From: Patiria miniata | Lineage: Eukaryota; Echinodermata; Asteroidea; Valvatida; Asterinidae | Reading direction: 5' to 3' | DNA: 64,000 nt | Assembly: GCF_015706575.1 (NCBI RefSeq) | Contig: NW_024037064.1 | Coordinates: 15,415,606-15,479,605 of the forward strand | Shown: piece by piece, positions 10,601-22,600 of the stretch | How positions within the stretch are numbered: the first letter of the stretch is position 1 | Layout: every line of letters starts with the position of its first letter | The notes under the pieces: model-generated | What the model was told of the DNA's origin: nothing | The model's database searches: none | Seen by the model: the letters and a program-made list of their open reading frames with translations, nothing else | Translations under genes and position numbers: made by a program

Positions 10601-13600
10601 ATTGGTTGATTTGCTCTCCTTTAATTAATGTTCTCACATTACAATGATGAAGATAGTAGCTGAGCTGATTAGGTTAATTCACTGATGTAAACTTTAAGCC
10701 GTGGAATGGGAGCCGTGAACTGCAATGGAGGTTGTGTAAGCCGTGTGGTAGGCCGTGGTTCTACAAGAAAACCAAATTAATACAATAATAAATATTGGAA
10801 CCTACATTTATGAGGTGACATGAAAAACACATGGAAATGGACTAAGATTCATGTAATAATTTCCCCAAGTATCAACTAAATTATCTAACAAACTGAGGGA
10901 TTAGATAAGCTATTATAAGCCCCAAATTACACTAAATTAACCAGCAATAATGATTAAATATAAGGGCATAATCCTTAGTAAAAAGATCAATAAAATGTAC
11001 GTACATGTACCCATAAAACAACATGTGATGAAACCCACGTTATTTATCCATTACAAAACCCCCCACAAAATATCCCTTAAAATCATCTATAAATCTACTC
11101 ACTGTTAGCTTCTACGCACAGCCGCTGATGGACGGCATACAGATGATTAGGAAAATTTGGGTTAACCTGGGACTTTACGTTTGATTGAAGGAATAATTGC
11201 GAGGTTTATCGGAATGATTTCAGGACAAATGTGACTAAAATTGGAATCACTTTGGAATTTTCTAGATTCATAATCACGAGAGGGCGCTATACCAATTTAA
11301 CGCTTAGACACTTTCGTACAGCCGCCCCTAAATTTGAGCATAAAATTTACTAAATCTGAAAGTGTCCCTAAGAATCACAAGAGTATTGATACAAGTTAAC
11401 AGTTTAGGTGTTGTCGGGTTCACCATCGGGTAGGTTGTCGTCACTGACCTCCGGAAGCCTAATCAGTCGTGCCACTGGGCGAGTGTAGGTTTTACCTCGA
11501 ACGCTCACGCTGGCAGTGCGGACACGACCGTCGGAACCCGGAAAGGTCTCTGCAACTCTTCCGATGGGCCACTGAGCTCTGCTGAGTGCTGGGTCGACAA
11601 TCATAACGACATCATTGGTGGTCAGGTTCGGACGGTCGGTATGCCACTTCTGGCGCTCCTGGAGAGTCGGCAAGTAGGATTTGACGAACCCGGACCAAAA
11701 GTGATCAGTGAGGACCTGACTATGCTTCCAGCGTCGTCTGCCAAGTAGATCCCTTGCAGGATAGACAACCTGAGGGAGAGTCGCATCATGCCGCCCCATC
11801 AGCAGAAGGTTTGGAGTGACTGGATCGGGATCTGCAACATTAGATGAGACATACCCAAGAGGCTTGGAATTTAAGATTCCCTCAACTTCAATGAGCACGG
11901 TGCGAAGTACTGACTCAGGGACGGACTGCTCATTCAGGGCAACTCTCAGGCCATCTTTCACGGACTTGATCTCCCGTTCCCAGGTTCCTCCAAAGTGTGG
12001 AGCCTTCGGAGGGTTAAACACAAACTTAACCTGGTGCTTGGCAAGCTCCTGCTGTAAGATGGGATCCATGGCAGCAAAGGCGTCTCGTAGCTCATTATCA
12101 CCTCCTTTGAAATTAGTGCCACAGTCGCACAGGATCTCGAATGGTTTCCCTCTTCTGGAGATGAACCGTCTAAAGGCCATCAAGAACGCGTCAGTATCGA
12201 GGCTGTCTAGTAGGTCAAGGTGAATGGCCCTGGTGGTCATACATTTAAATATGATCCCCCAACGCTTCTCGCTCCTTCTCCCAATCTTGCACGTCATTGG
12301 ACCGAAACAGTCTACCCCTGTTGAGTAGAAGGGAGGCTTGAAGAGGCGGAGGCGTGCTGGAGGCAAATCTCCCATCTTCGGAACTTGAGGGCTAGCTCTC
12401 CACTTCTGGCATTCGAAGCACTGGCGTTGATGCTTTCGGATTGCTTCTCTTCCGCGTAGTATCCAAAACTTACGTCGGATCTCTGCCAGGATGCGCTCAG
12501 GTCCGTAGTGGAGCAACTTCTCATCGTAGTCACGGATGATAAGCTTTGTTATGGGATGAGCTGGATTCATCACGATGGGATGCTTGGTGTCTTTGGGTAG
12601 ATCTTGGGTACGACGAAGACGTCCTCCCACTCGGATGAGGCCGCAAGATTCGTCATACTCTGGAGCAAGCTGCAGGAGTCTGCTACCACGGGGGAGCTCT
12701 TTGCCTGCTTGGATGCAAGCAATCTCCTCTGGGAAGGAATCTTGTTGAGCACGCTGATAAAGAAACATCTCGGCTTCTACCCGTTGTTCAACCAACTTGG
12801 TAGGATCAGCATCCTCGGCCGCCCCATGAAGATGCTGCATGGTAGCTGCAACAAGGTCACTCCAGGTGTCATGTTCGGATGGATCAGGTAAATTGGGCTG
12901 AATGACGACCACAGCACCGCAGAAGGTTGACTTCTTGAACTCAGATGGGTCTTCTGTCTGTGTAGACGGGTGAGCTGGCCATGTGTCAGGAGACAACCAG
13001 AGGAAAGAAGGACCATCTCTCCACCTGTTGGCTTGGCTGAGGTCAACCAGGGTTTTGCCTCTCGTAAGGTCATCTGCGGGGTTGTTCTTGGTGTCGACAT
13101 ACCGCCACTTGTCAACATCGGTCAGGGTCTGTATTTCTGCGACACGGGTGCCAACGAACACTTTATACCGGCAGGATTCTGATTGCAGCCAGGTGAGCAC
13201 AGTAGTCGAGTCACTCCACAGGATGACTTCATCAAGAGGAAGAGTCAACTCTTTCTGGACAAGATCAGCTAATTGGGCACCGGCTAAGGCTGCAGAGAGC
13301 TCTAGACGAGGCATTGAGAGTTGCCGTTTGGGGGCAACACGGGACCTGGCCATGATGAAGCTAACATGGACGTTGTGATCTTCATCTTCTGTTCGGATGT
13401 AAGCCACAGCTCCGTAAACTCTCTCCGATGCATCACAGAAAATGTGAAGTTGGCGATGGGCAGCCTCTGTCTTGACATTTGGTGGTGTGTAGCATCTGTT
13501 AAGCTTCACTCCAGTCAGGTGGGGAAGTTCACTCTCCCAGGCTTGCCACTGGTCTCTGATATCACCCGGCTCAAGTGGATCATCCCAGTTGCGCTTCGTC

Positions 13601-16600
13601 TTCCACAGGTCTTGGACAATGACTCTCGCTCGGGCTGTAAATGGGGTTAGGTACCCTATAGGGTCGTACTGGCTCGCGAGGATCTTATACATATTCCTCA
13701 TGTTGAGGCAGTCATAGCTGATGGGTCTGTGGCGGTACAGCAGGGCATCTGAACTGCATTCCCACAACATTCCGAGTGTGCCTTCAGTGGAATTTGTCTC
13801 CCCGAAGGTTAACCACAGCTCACAGCCATCAGAACGGGCATCTGGTGGGAGATCTTCTACTACAGCAGGAACGTTGCTGGCCCACTGTCGTATTTCAAAC
13901 CCACCGTCAGCAAGCAGGTTTCGCATCTTCTGGACAAGGGCTTTGGCATCTGTTTCGACTGGTAGACTCTGCAAGCAGTTGTCAACGTAGAAGGACTTGT
14001 CGACTGCCTTTGCAACTTCTGGATAGTCCTTCTCATGGTCAAAGGCGTGCTTTCTCAGAGCATAGGTAGCACAGCAGGGACTACAAGTCGAGCCAAAGGG
14101 AAGCACCTGCCATTCGTAGATGTCTGGCTCTTTGTCGACTTGTAGGTTGCGCCACAGGAATCGGAAGAGGCATCGGTCTTCTGGTAGGAGGCGTACTTGA
14201 TGAAACATCGCCTTGATGTCTCCTGAGATTGCTACTGCGTGTTGTCTGAAGCGGAGTAGTACACCTATGAGTGATGCACCAAGTGTTGGCCCTGGCAGAA
14301 GGTGCTCATTAAGGATCTGGTTGTTGTACCGGAAGGAGCAGTTGAATACTAGTCGATACTTTCCGTTGTGGTATACGGTATGGTGTGGGATGAACCAGGA
14401 TTCTTCGGACTTGTCTGCTTCATCCTTTGGCAAGATCCTCACGTGACCCGCATCGACCAACCTGGCGATTAGCTCGTTGTGTTTCTGAGCAAGCTGTGGG
14501 TATTTGTCGAGTCTCTTCTCGGTCCCCTTCAGAGTCGGTAGCACTGCCTCTTTCGGGGCATGGAATTTCGTCTCGTCCCTTTGCCTCAGGAGCGGTGTGG
14601 CGTAGCGCCGTATCCCGTTGACTTCAACGCGTTGAGTTGAGGTCTCAAGCATCTGGACTGCCTGCTGATCATGCTTAGAGCGGGTAGCTTGCTTGTCATT
14701 CAGGTACGGTAGCACATCAGCCTGCCACAACCTCTCCACGTGCTGCATGATGTCGGTAGTTTGTGGAAACAGAGAAGTTTTGTAAACCTTCTGTTCTTTC
14801 ATCTGCTTCTGGTTTCCAGCAGGTCCCTGGAGGGTCCAACCCAGCTTAGTGTTGATGGCAACTGGAGCTCCACGTGTGCCAGACTTGATTGGATGTCTTG
14901 CCACGATGAGATCCGCCTGATCAGATCCAATGAGGACCTGTGGAGAAGCATTATTGATTACGGGCAACTGAAGGTGACGGAGATGGGAGTAGCGGTGTTG
15001 CAGATCTTCAACAGGATATGTGTACTGGGACAGGCACAAGTTACTGGCCGAGAAGGCTCCAGTTACAGTGTACATCACTTCAGGTTTGTCTCTAGCTGAC
15101 ATCTGGAAGGTACAAGACTGGCCTTGACATTCAACAATGTCTTCACGAACAGTCCTGAGCAACATAGTCTCTGGATTGCCATGAAGCTTGAGTCTGGCAG
15201 CTGCTGACTGGAGTAGCATGGTTCTTTCAGAACCGTCATCCAGTATGGCATATGTGTCGATGGATCCCCCTGGACCATGGAGGGTAACTGGGAGAATCTT
15301 GAGCATGACGTTGTGGGGACGAGTTGGTTTGTCCACGAAGACTGCTTGGTTGGACGTCTTGAGCCTATACACATGACTGGTTGCCTTCTTGGCGGCATCA
15401 TGTAGTACAGTGAGGTGGATTTCCTTGCAGGTATGACAAGGCTTTTTCAATGTGCAGTCCTCTGGCTTATGGGTTCGCCCACATTTCCAACAACGTCCCT
15501 TGTCTTTGATCCATTGGATGATCTGGTCGGTGCTCAACTTCTTGATCTCTGGGCAGCCACCGAGGAAGTGCTCCTTGTTGTCACAGTAGGGACAGTATGG
15601 TTTAGGCTTGAACTTGGGTTTGTCCTTTGTGTTCGGTGAGGCCATGAACACAGTTGTGGAAACCTCCTTCTTTGGGGCTCGGTGCTGGCTTTGTTGGTGG
15701 GTTGGTTTAGAGCCTGCTGAGATGTGACTTGATACAGCTCTACTTGCGAAGCTCTGGGACTGTGACTTTGTGCGAAGCCACTCTGCAAACTGGGGCAAGG
15801 TGTATGTCTTGCTGCTGTTTGGTTCCAGTATGCCCTTCTTCAGGCAATGCTCCATGAAACTGTTTCGGTGAGAGGGGGCCAGTTTTCCCAGCAGATGATC
15901 GACATGTGATCCACATCGAAGTTCAACTCCCTCTGCGCCCTCCAAGGCTTGAAGCATTCCAACGAGTGACAGAACATCAAGAGAAAAGTCATCAAATGCA
16001 TCTGTATCTCCATACTTGATTGAAGGAGTGGACATGATGGCTCCAATTTCACTCTGCACGAGTTGTCTGGGTTGTCCATACTTGTCAGTGAGGGCTTGGA
16101 GGGCCTGGGTGTACGGTTGACTGGCGTACAGGAATGACTTGGCAAGCTTTAATGCTCGACCACCAAGTCTGTCGATCAGTATTTGGAACTTATACTGTTC
16201 GGAAAGATGGGGATGCACATCAATGAGGTTCACCAAAGCCAGCTTGAGGAGGGCGAATTCTTTCTCCTTCCCATCAGAAAACTTTGGCAGGGTAGGTTTG
16301 GGGATCCCGTGTGATGATGCAACAAGGAGATCCATAACGGTTGGTGCTGATGACACCGTTAAGGAGGGTACAGAAGCCATTGGGTATGGCAAGTGCGGAG
16401 GACAAGTCCCTGGAGTAGGAATGCCTTGTCTTGGAGTGACATCACTGGTTACCACTGATGCGGGTAAGGTCGCACTCACTGGGGCACCATGACAAACAGA
16501 GGTCGAAACACAGGGTAGTGTTTGCTGAATGTCCGGTGGTGAGGTCGAGGATGGGGCACCAGATGGAGTCGGATGACAGACAGAGGAGGAAACACATGGG

Positions 16601-19600
16601 GGTGCTTGCTGAATGTCTGGGTGAGATGTCACAAGTGGAGCACTTTGAATACCATGACAAACAGAGGATGAAACACTTGTGGATGTTTGCTGCATGTCTG
16701 GTTGTGGAGTTGAGGATGCACTCTGTGGGGGTAACTGATCGTCTGTACCCATTAAAGGATGTGATGGTGATGGTGATGATGATGATTCGTTATTCAACAT
16801 GGCACTGATGGCTTCAGCCTCCAAGAGTTCTTGACGAGCAATCCGCACTCTGCGTTGACGGGATAATTTGGAGGTGAGGGCCTCACGCTCTCGCAACGCC
16901 TGTCGCTCCACTTCTTCAGCTCTTAGTCGGGCAGAGCGGGCCTGCTCGTCAAGTTTACAAAGTTGCTCATCAGCGGTCTGATCTTCCTGGAGTTGGCACT
17001 CCAGCTCATTAAGACGAATTCTTCTTCTGAGTGTTCGCATCTTAGCTGCATCCTTATCACTAAGACCGGATAGGTGTGAGTTACGGGAACTTGATGAGCT
17101 ATTAGTGCGTTGGCTGCCGGAGTGCTTTGAGGCAACAGACTCATCACGGTTCTCCTCGGCCAGAACATCATCGGCATGGTGTTCAGACATTGTGGTAAAA
17201 TCCGCAGGTCGCTGGTGTAGAGGATCCGGTTCGAAGGACCATGAAAGAAAGGACAGGACAGGAGACTGGTGACGAGTCTATGATTGGTTGATTTGCTCTC
17301 CTTTAATTAATGTTCTCACATTACAATGATGAAGATAGTAGCTGAGCTGATTAGGTTAATTCACTGATGTAAACTTTAAGCCGTGGAATGGGAGCCGTGA
17401 ACTGCAATGGAGGTTGTGTAAGCCGTGTGGTAGGCCGTGGTTCTACAAGAAAACCAAATTAATACAATAATAAATATTGGAACCTACATTTATGAGGTGA
17501 CATGAAAAACACATGGAAATGGACTAAGATTCATGTAATAATTTCCCCAAGTATCAACTAAATTATCTAACAAACTGAGGGATTAGATAAGCTATTATAA
17601 GCCCCAAATTACACTAAATTAACCAGCAATAATGATTAAATATAAGGGCATAATCCTTAGTAAAAAGATCAATAAAATGTACGTACATGTACCCATAAAA
17701 CAACATGTGATGAAACCCACGTTATTTATCCATTACAAAACCCCCCACAAAATATCCCTTAAAATCATCTATAAATCTACTCACTGTTAGCTTCTACGCA
17801 TAGCCGCTGATGGACGGCATACAGATGATTAGGAAAATTTGGGTTAACCTGGGACTTTACGTTTGATTGAAGGAATAATTGCGAGGTTTATCGGAATGAT
17901 TTCAGGACAAATGTGACTAAAATTGGAATCACTTTGGAATTTTCTAGATTCATAATCACGAGAGGGCGCTATACCAATTTAACGCTTAGACACTTTCGTA
18001 CAGCGAGTCAAGAAATCAGAATGATAAACAAAATGGGAATGGTTATGATTTTCAACTTGAAGGCCGAAGAACTGTCAGAGTAACAATGGCGATGAAAGTG
18101 AATACTACAACACAAAACATGCAAACAGTTTAATGCAAATATATAAAAAAATACTGCAAGTGGAACATGCGCGATCCCCCCCCCAGCATGCTGGGAGCAT
18201 TTATACAGACAGTTATTAAGCACACTTTTCGACAATGACCTCATTTGATTCGATTGGGCAGTTTCACAATGTCAAGTAGAAATTAAATTTGCAACTTTTC
18301 AAAGTGCATCGTTTTTCATAAACCATTGCCAATATTTTACAATTTACAGTCTTGAGTAGAAAGCAGGGTATCAAAATATAGCTTACAACATTCCTAAAGG
18401 TCAATACAAATGACAGTATCATATACAGATCAGATTAAACATTGTAAACCCTCCAACGAGTGTGGACTATCTTTTTTGCGGTGTTTATAGCATATTCGGT
18501 AATATAACTAATGAAGAACACTTGCACTTCACGTAGTTGTAACTGTTATGACCATATAAAACATTGGGAATTTATGTACCACAGTGTAACATTTTGAAGT
18601 GTGAGATTAATTTTTGCTGTTATAGGAAAGACAAAATTGTCATCTTTGGCGTAGTACTTAACCTGAAATGCAATATCACAGTAGCCTATCTTGCCTCCTG
18701 TTTGGTTCTTTATCTCCGGAAACCACGGTCCTTTCCCTCTCGTTAGAAATTAAGAAATTTAAAGATGTCTGCATGCACACCGTTTTTTAGGGTCACGTTG
18801 TCATTGTACAAATGAAACTAAGAATTCAAACATGTGAAAATGTAGAGTAACTTAGCATTACTTCACTTGGCATGAAAACTTTGATTAGAGAAAACATATC
18901 AGTAGCATGTAAGATGTTACATGTTGCTATTTGAATCTACACATACCGTTCTCCATGACGCAGGTTGAGAAATGACAGGGGAAAACCATGCCGACACGAC
19001 GCTCCAAAGACACCTGTTGTGTCCAGTTTTTTGGTTTTGTTTTTGGCACGAAGAACGTCGCCGGCTTGGAAGTTGCTGCAGTCCTGCAAGGAGATGCAGA
19101 TGATGTGGTTTATTAAGGAAAAATGATTATTTTCCATGGGAGAAAAATAGTTGTAATTGAAAAAGGTACATATCTTGCACACAATATAAAGAGATTGAAA
19201 AGATTCTGCACATGGTGTTACTGCAAACTCTCACTGGTTTACACTACTGCTATGCAAGGCTTCAAATCTTACTAACATTGAAGTAACTTACTTGTCATGC
19301 TTGTGGTAAGTACTTAATTTTGGAAAACAAGTCATGTTGACATACCCCGACTATTAGTAATACGTGCATCTGGAACTGGAATTCTGTAAACTCACATTAG
19401 AAATATTGTGGTCATCGTACACGTTTACAAAGTGGTCTACGTCCTCCTGCGGGGCAAACAGGAGGGACTTGTGTTTTGCATCGGTGTAGCTCACGCCTGA
19501 GCTTCGCTTCCTAACAAGACCGAAGTTGGCGTCTAGACTAACAAACAAGTCACCATTTTCCTGCAGAAAAACAGTACATAACCAAACATTAGAAATTAAA

Positions 19601-22600
19601 GGAGAAAAAGGACTGAAGTTAACCAACTAAACATAATCAGCAACAAACCCAAACTATTTCTATTAAAAACAAAAAGTACTTTATATCAAAAGATGCAGTG
19701 GGTATACCTTTGGACAAGCTGGGCACTTAATGTCTTCATCCAGCACTGCATTTAGGTTGTGGCACCGGTAACGAAAATACCGGTACTCCTCAAAGCATTC
19801 ACTGACCAAGTTGTGATACAATAAATTGACCTGCGAAAAGAATTAAACACCTTACATTTTTTTCATTAACCGTTTAGATTCACTGATGAAAATGGAACCC
19901 TCCCTGTTTGTCACTGACAATTTGGAAAGAATTACTCTACACATCCAAATACACATTTATCAGGTTTTAACAGTGACACTGGCCTCATACATGCATTGGT
20001 AGGCTGTGGTAGTATTGTTAACTGAGGGTACCACGCTTGATTGACATATGATAGATGTGGTGGGTCAGCACTGGTGAGTGACCGAGGCATCGCTACACAT
20101 TTATGCTTACCTACATACATCAAAACACTTCATATTGGGCTTTGACTGTTATACACTTTAATCTATAGGGGGTAAAAGCTACGGGACAGGTAGTGGTTGG
20201 GTTTTTGGCAGTTTGTGAGAGTTATGACAAAGGCAGGTTGAAATTTGTGTACCCTAACACAACTCTATAGGAAAAAAGGGGGACAATCTAAAGAATGTCT
20301 CCACTATCAAAACAACTCATTGTGGCCAAAGCCCTACATGTATATGAAACTTTATGCAGTGTACTCCAGGTCCAATGTTTCATTATCGGCCCAACATAGG
20401 GAGCACACATACCTCATGCAATGGAAGTCCGTTTCTACAGCCCAAGGATTGGCATGCACCTTTCAGTGACATATGCCCCTCTAGAAGGAGGAAATGCAGT
20501 AGGTTCATCAAATCCATGTGAAAAGCTACCCGTGGTTGGTCTGGTGAGGCTGGCCATAAGTTTAACCGGACTAAAGAAGCACATTCTTCCTCACATGAGC
20601 ATGTAACTAGCCAGCAGTTGTGAAGTCGTCCTGAAACATGAGCAAAATACCAAACAAAATAAAAAAAAGTTCTTGAGGGCATTTGCTGAGATTCAGCTGT
20701 TAGGGTCATACAAATGGAGATCTCAAATGGAGTTCTCAAATGGAGTTCTCAAATATTGTAATCACATTCATTACGATAACACACATGGTTAATGCAAAAT
20801 ACACAAAGATGTAAGAATTGTGTATGTACATGTATAAAGGGGATACATGTATGCGAACTGCTTCTTTTATTATACCTGAATTTGGTCGATGAATGTTTTC
20901 AGAAACAGTATTCTTGTTTGGGACACACAATTTACACATGTAAGTGCAGTGTTGAAAGAAAAAGTTCCCTGCCAAATGTGTCAGAAGGTGAACTCTCAAT
21001 GCTCTTGCAACGCAAGTGCATGAAGAACATATTTGCCAATGATTTGTTTTAATTTTCAGTCATATGTGAGACTCTCAATAAAAAACACACAAACATGTTA
21101 AAAAAGAAAAGCCACAAATGGAGACAAAAACCACTTGAGTTGTACCTTTTTCATCAAACACCTGGATTGTCTTGCGGGAACGACTGTCACAGTCATGGTC
21201 CACTCTCCGCAGGTAAGGTTTGAGAGGAAAAGGTTGCAAAATTCCATCCTGGTAAGAGAGGGCATTGTATGTACATCACATTGATGACTCAAATATCACT
21301 CAATGATATGAAATTTACAAAAGTTTGTATAGAGGTTTTAACATACCGGTACCAACACATATTCTGTCACGTTTGTTTATGGTGTAAATCAAGGATTTTG
21401 TTTTGTTCCTCTCCCTTTCCTTTGTTTGTACGAACTTTTCTGCAACAGCTCTCATTGGTTTTGTACACATTTTCCACATTTCTATCGTTCCCCTTCCCTT
21501 TTCCTTTATTTATACACCAATTTTTTTTGCAACTGCTCTCGTTGGGTTTGTACACGTTTTCTAATCGACATGTCCTCCATTTGGTTCCTGTTGTCCTCGA
21601 TTCATTGATGATGTTGAACTTGTGTCCTTGATTTACACCATAAACACACACACCCACACAACATCAGGACTGCTTTAAGAGTTGAAGTAAAATGAAATAT
21701 ACTGACATGAAGCATTATATATTTACGGAGGCAAAGATGAGCGGAAATAAAATGCATCATGCATCACCGAGGTAGGCTAGTTTACTACATGTATGTACAG
21801 TACATCAGGTTCAATTTATAACAGTCAATATTTGTTTCATAACAACTGTCCCATAGATTCTGCTTGATTTTAATTTACATTTGCACTATGGCAATATCAC
21901 AGAGATAAGAATTACCAAAATCAACTGCGGCTTGTGGAGATGATTGCTATCTTCATGGTAGCTCATTGTGCAGTCAATGCAGCGGACGACTTGTGGGCCA
22001 CAGTCAAGACACAGTACTCTGTCTCCCTCATCTGTCCCACAGGAGCAACATGGAAGATGAGGAGCACTGCTCTCAAAGAAGGCATTCTCTAATAAGAGCC
22101 TCTTGCCTACCCATGCATTGCACTGCTTTATTTTCTTCGCAGCATATTTCCTCGTGTTAACAGCCTCTTCCTCCACATTCACAGAAAAGGTGGAAGAGGT
22201 ACAGGGAGCAACACTTATTTCATGTTGGATTTCCTGAGGCTTCTGAATCAAGGTGGTGTAGAGAAAAAGAAAAAAAAAATTGTACAGCTCAATGCTATTA
22301 TTTAATCATTTTCAGCTACCTGTAAAAAAAAAACAAGGAACAATGTGAACATGGTTCAGTACTCAGTATGTAGAAGTACATTACAACTAAATACACAACC
22401 TCAATTATTCATGTTTATACAACACCTGAATAAATCCCCGTCATCTGATTGGTGAATTGTAGATCACGTGACATATTATTATGCGGTATAATGTACGGTG
22501 CGACCATGCGTTATACCCATGTGTTATACCGTTTCACTTTGCGCATGCGCAGTAAGGACGAATGCCTTCGACTGGCGGCGCTATACACATAGCTACTTTG

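Larger units (their letters stand above)
10560..18002 (-). mobile_element. Complete BEL/Pao LTR retrotransposon
   Basis: A 7,443-base element with two 761-base LTRs (TG...CA ends), a 5-base target duplication GCGAG (10555-10559 and 18003-18007), a primer site next to the upstream LTR and a purine-rich tract next to the downstream one. It has one uninterrupted ORF. The LTRs appear identical except for one C/T difference I noticed (11117 region against 17800 region), so the insertion is recent. It sits in the seventh intron of the KDZ-type gene, in the same orientation. Confidence 0.95.

Noticed and set aside
11816..16808. Many plus-strand ORFs opposite the BEL polyprotein
   Set aside because: Shadows of the minus-strand coding frame without own motifs.
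22119..22198. Exon 2 fragment as the donor derived from the repeat
   Set aside because: The other copy of the repeat lacks the segment while the exon continues beyond it on both sides, so exon-to-repeat transfer is the simpler reading; kept open in the finding.
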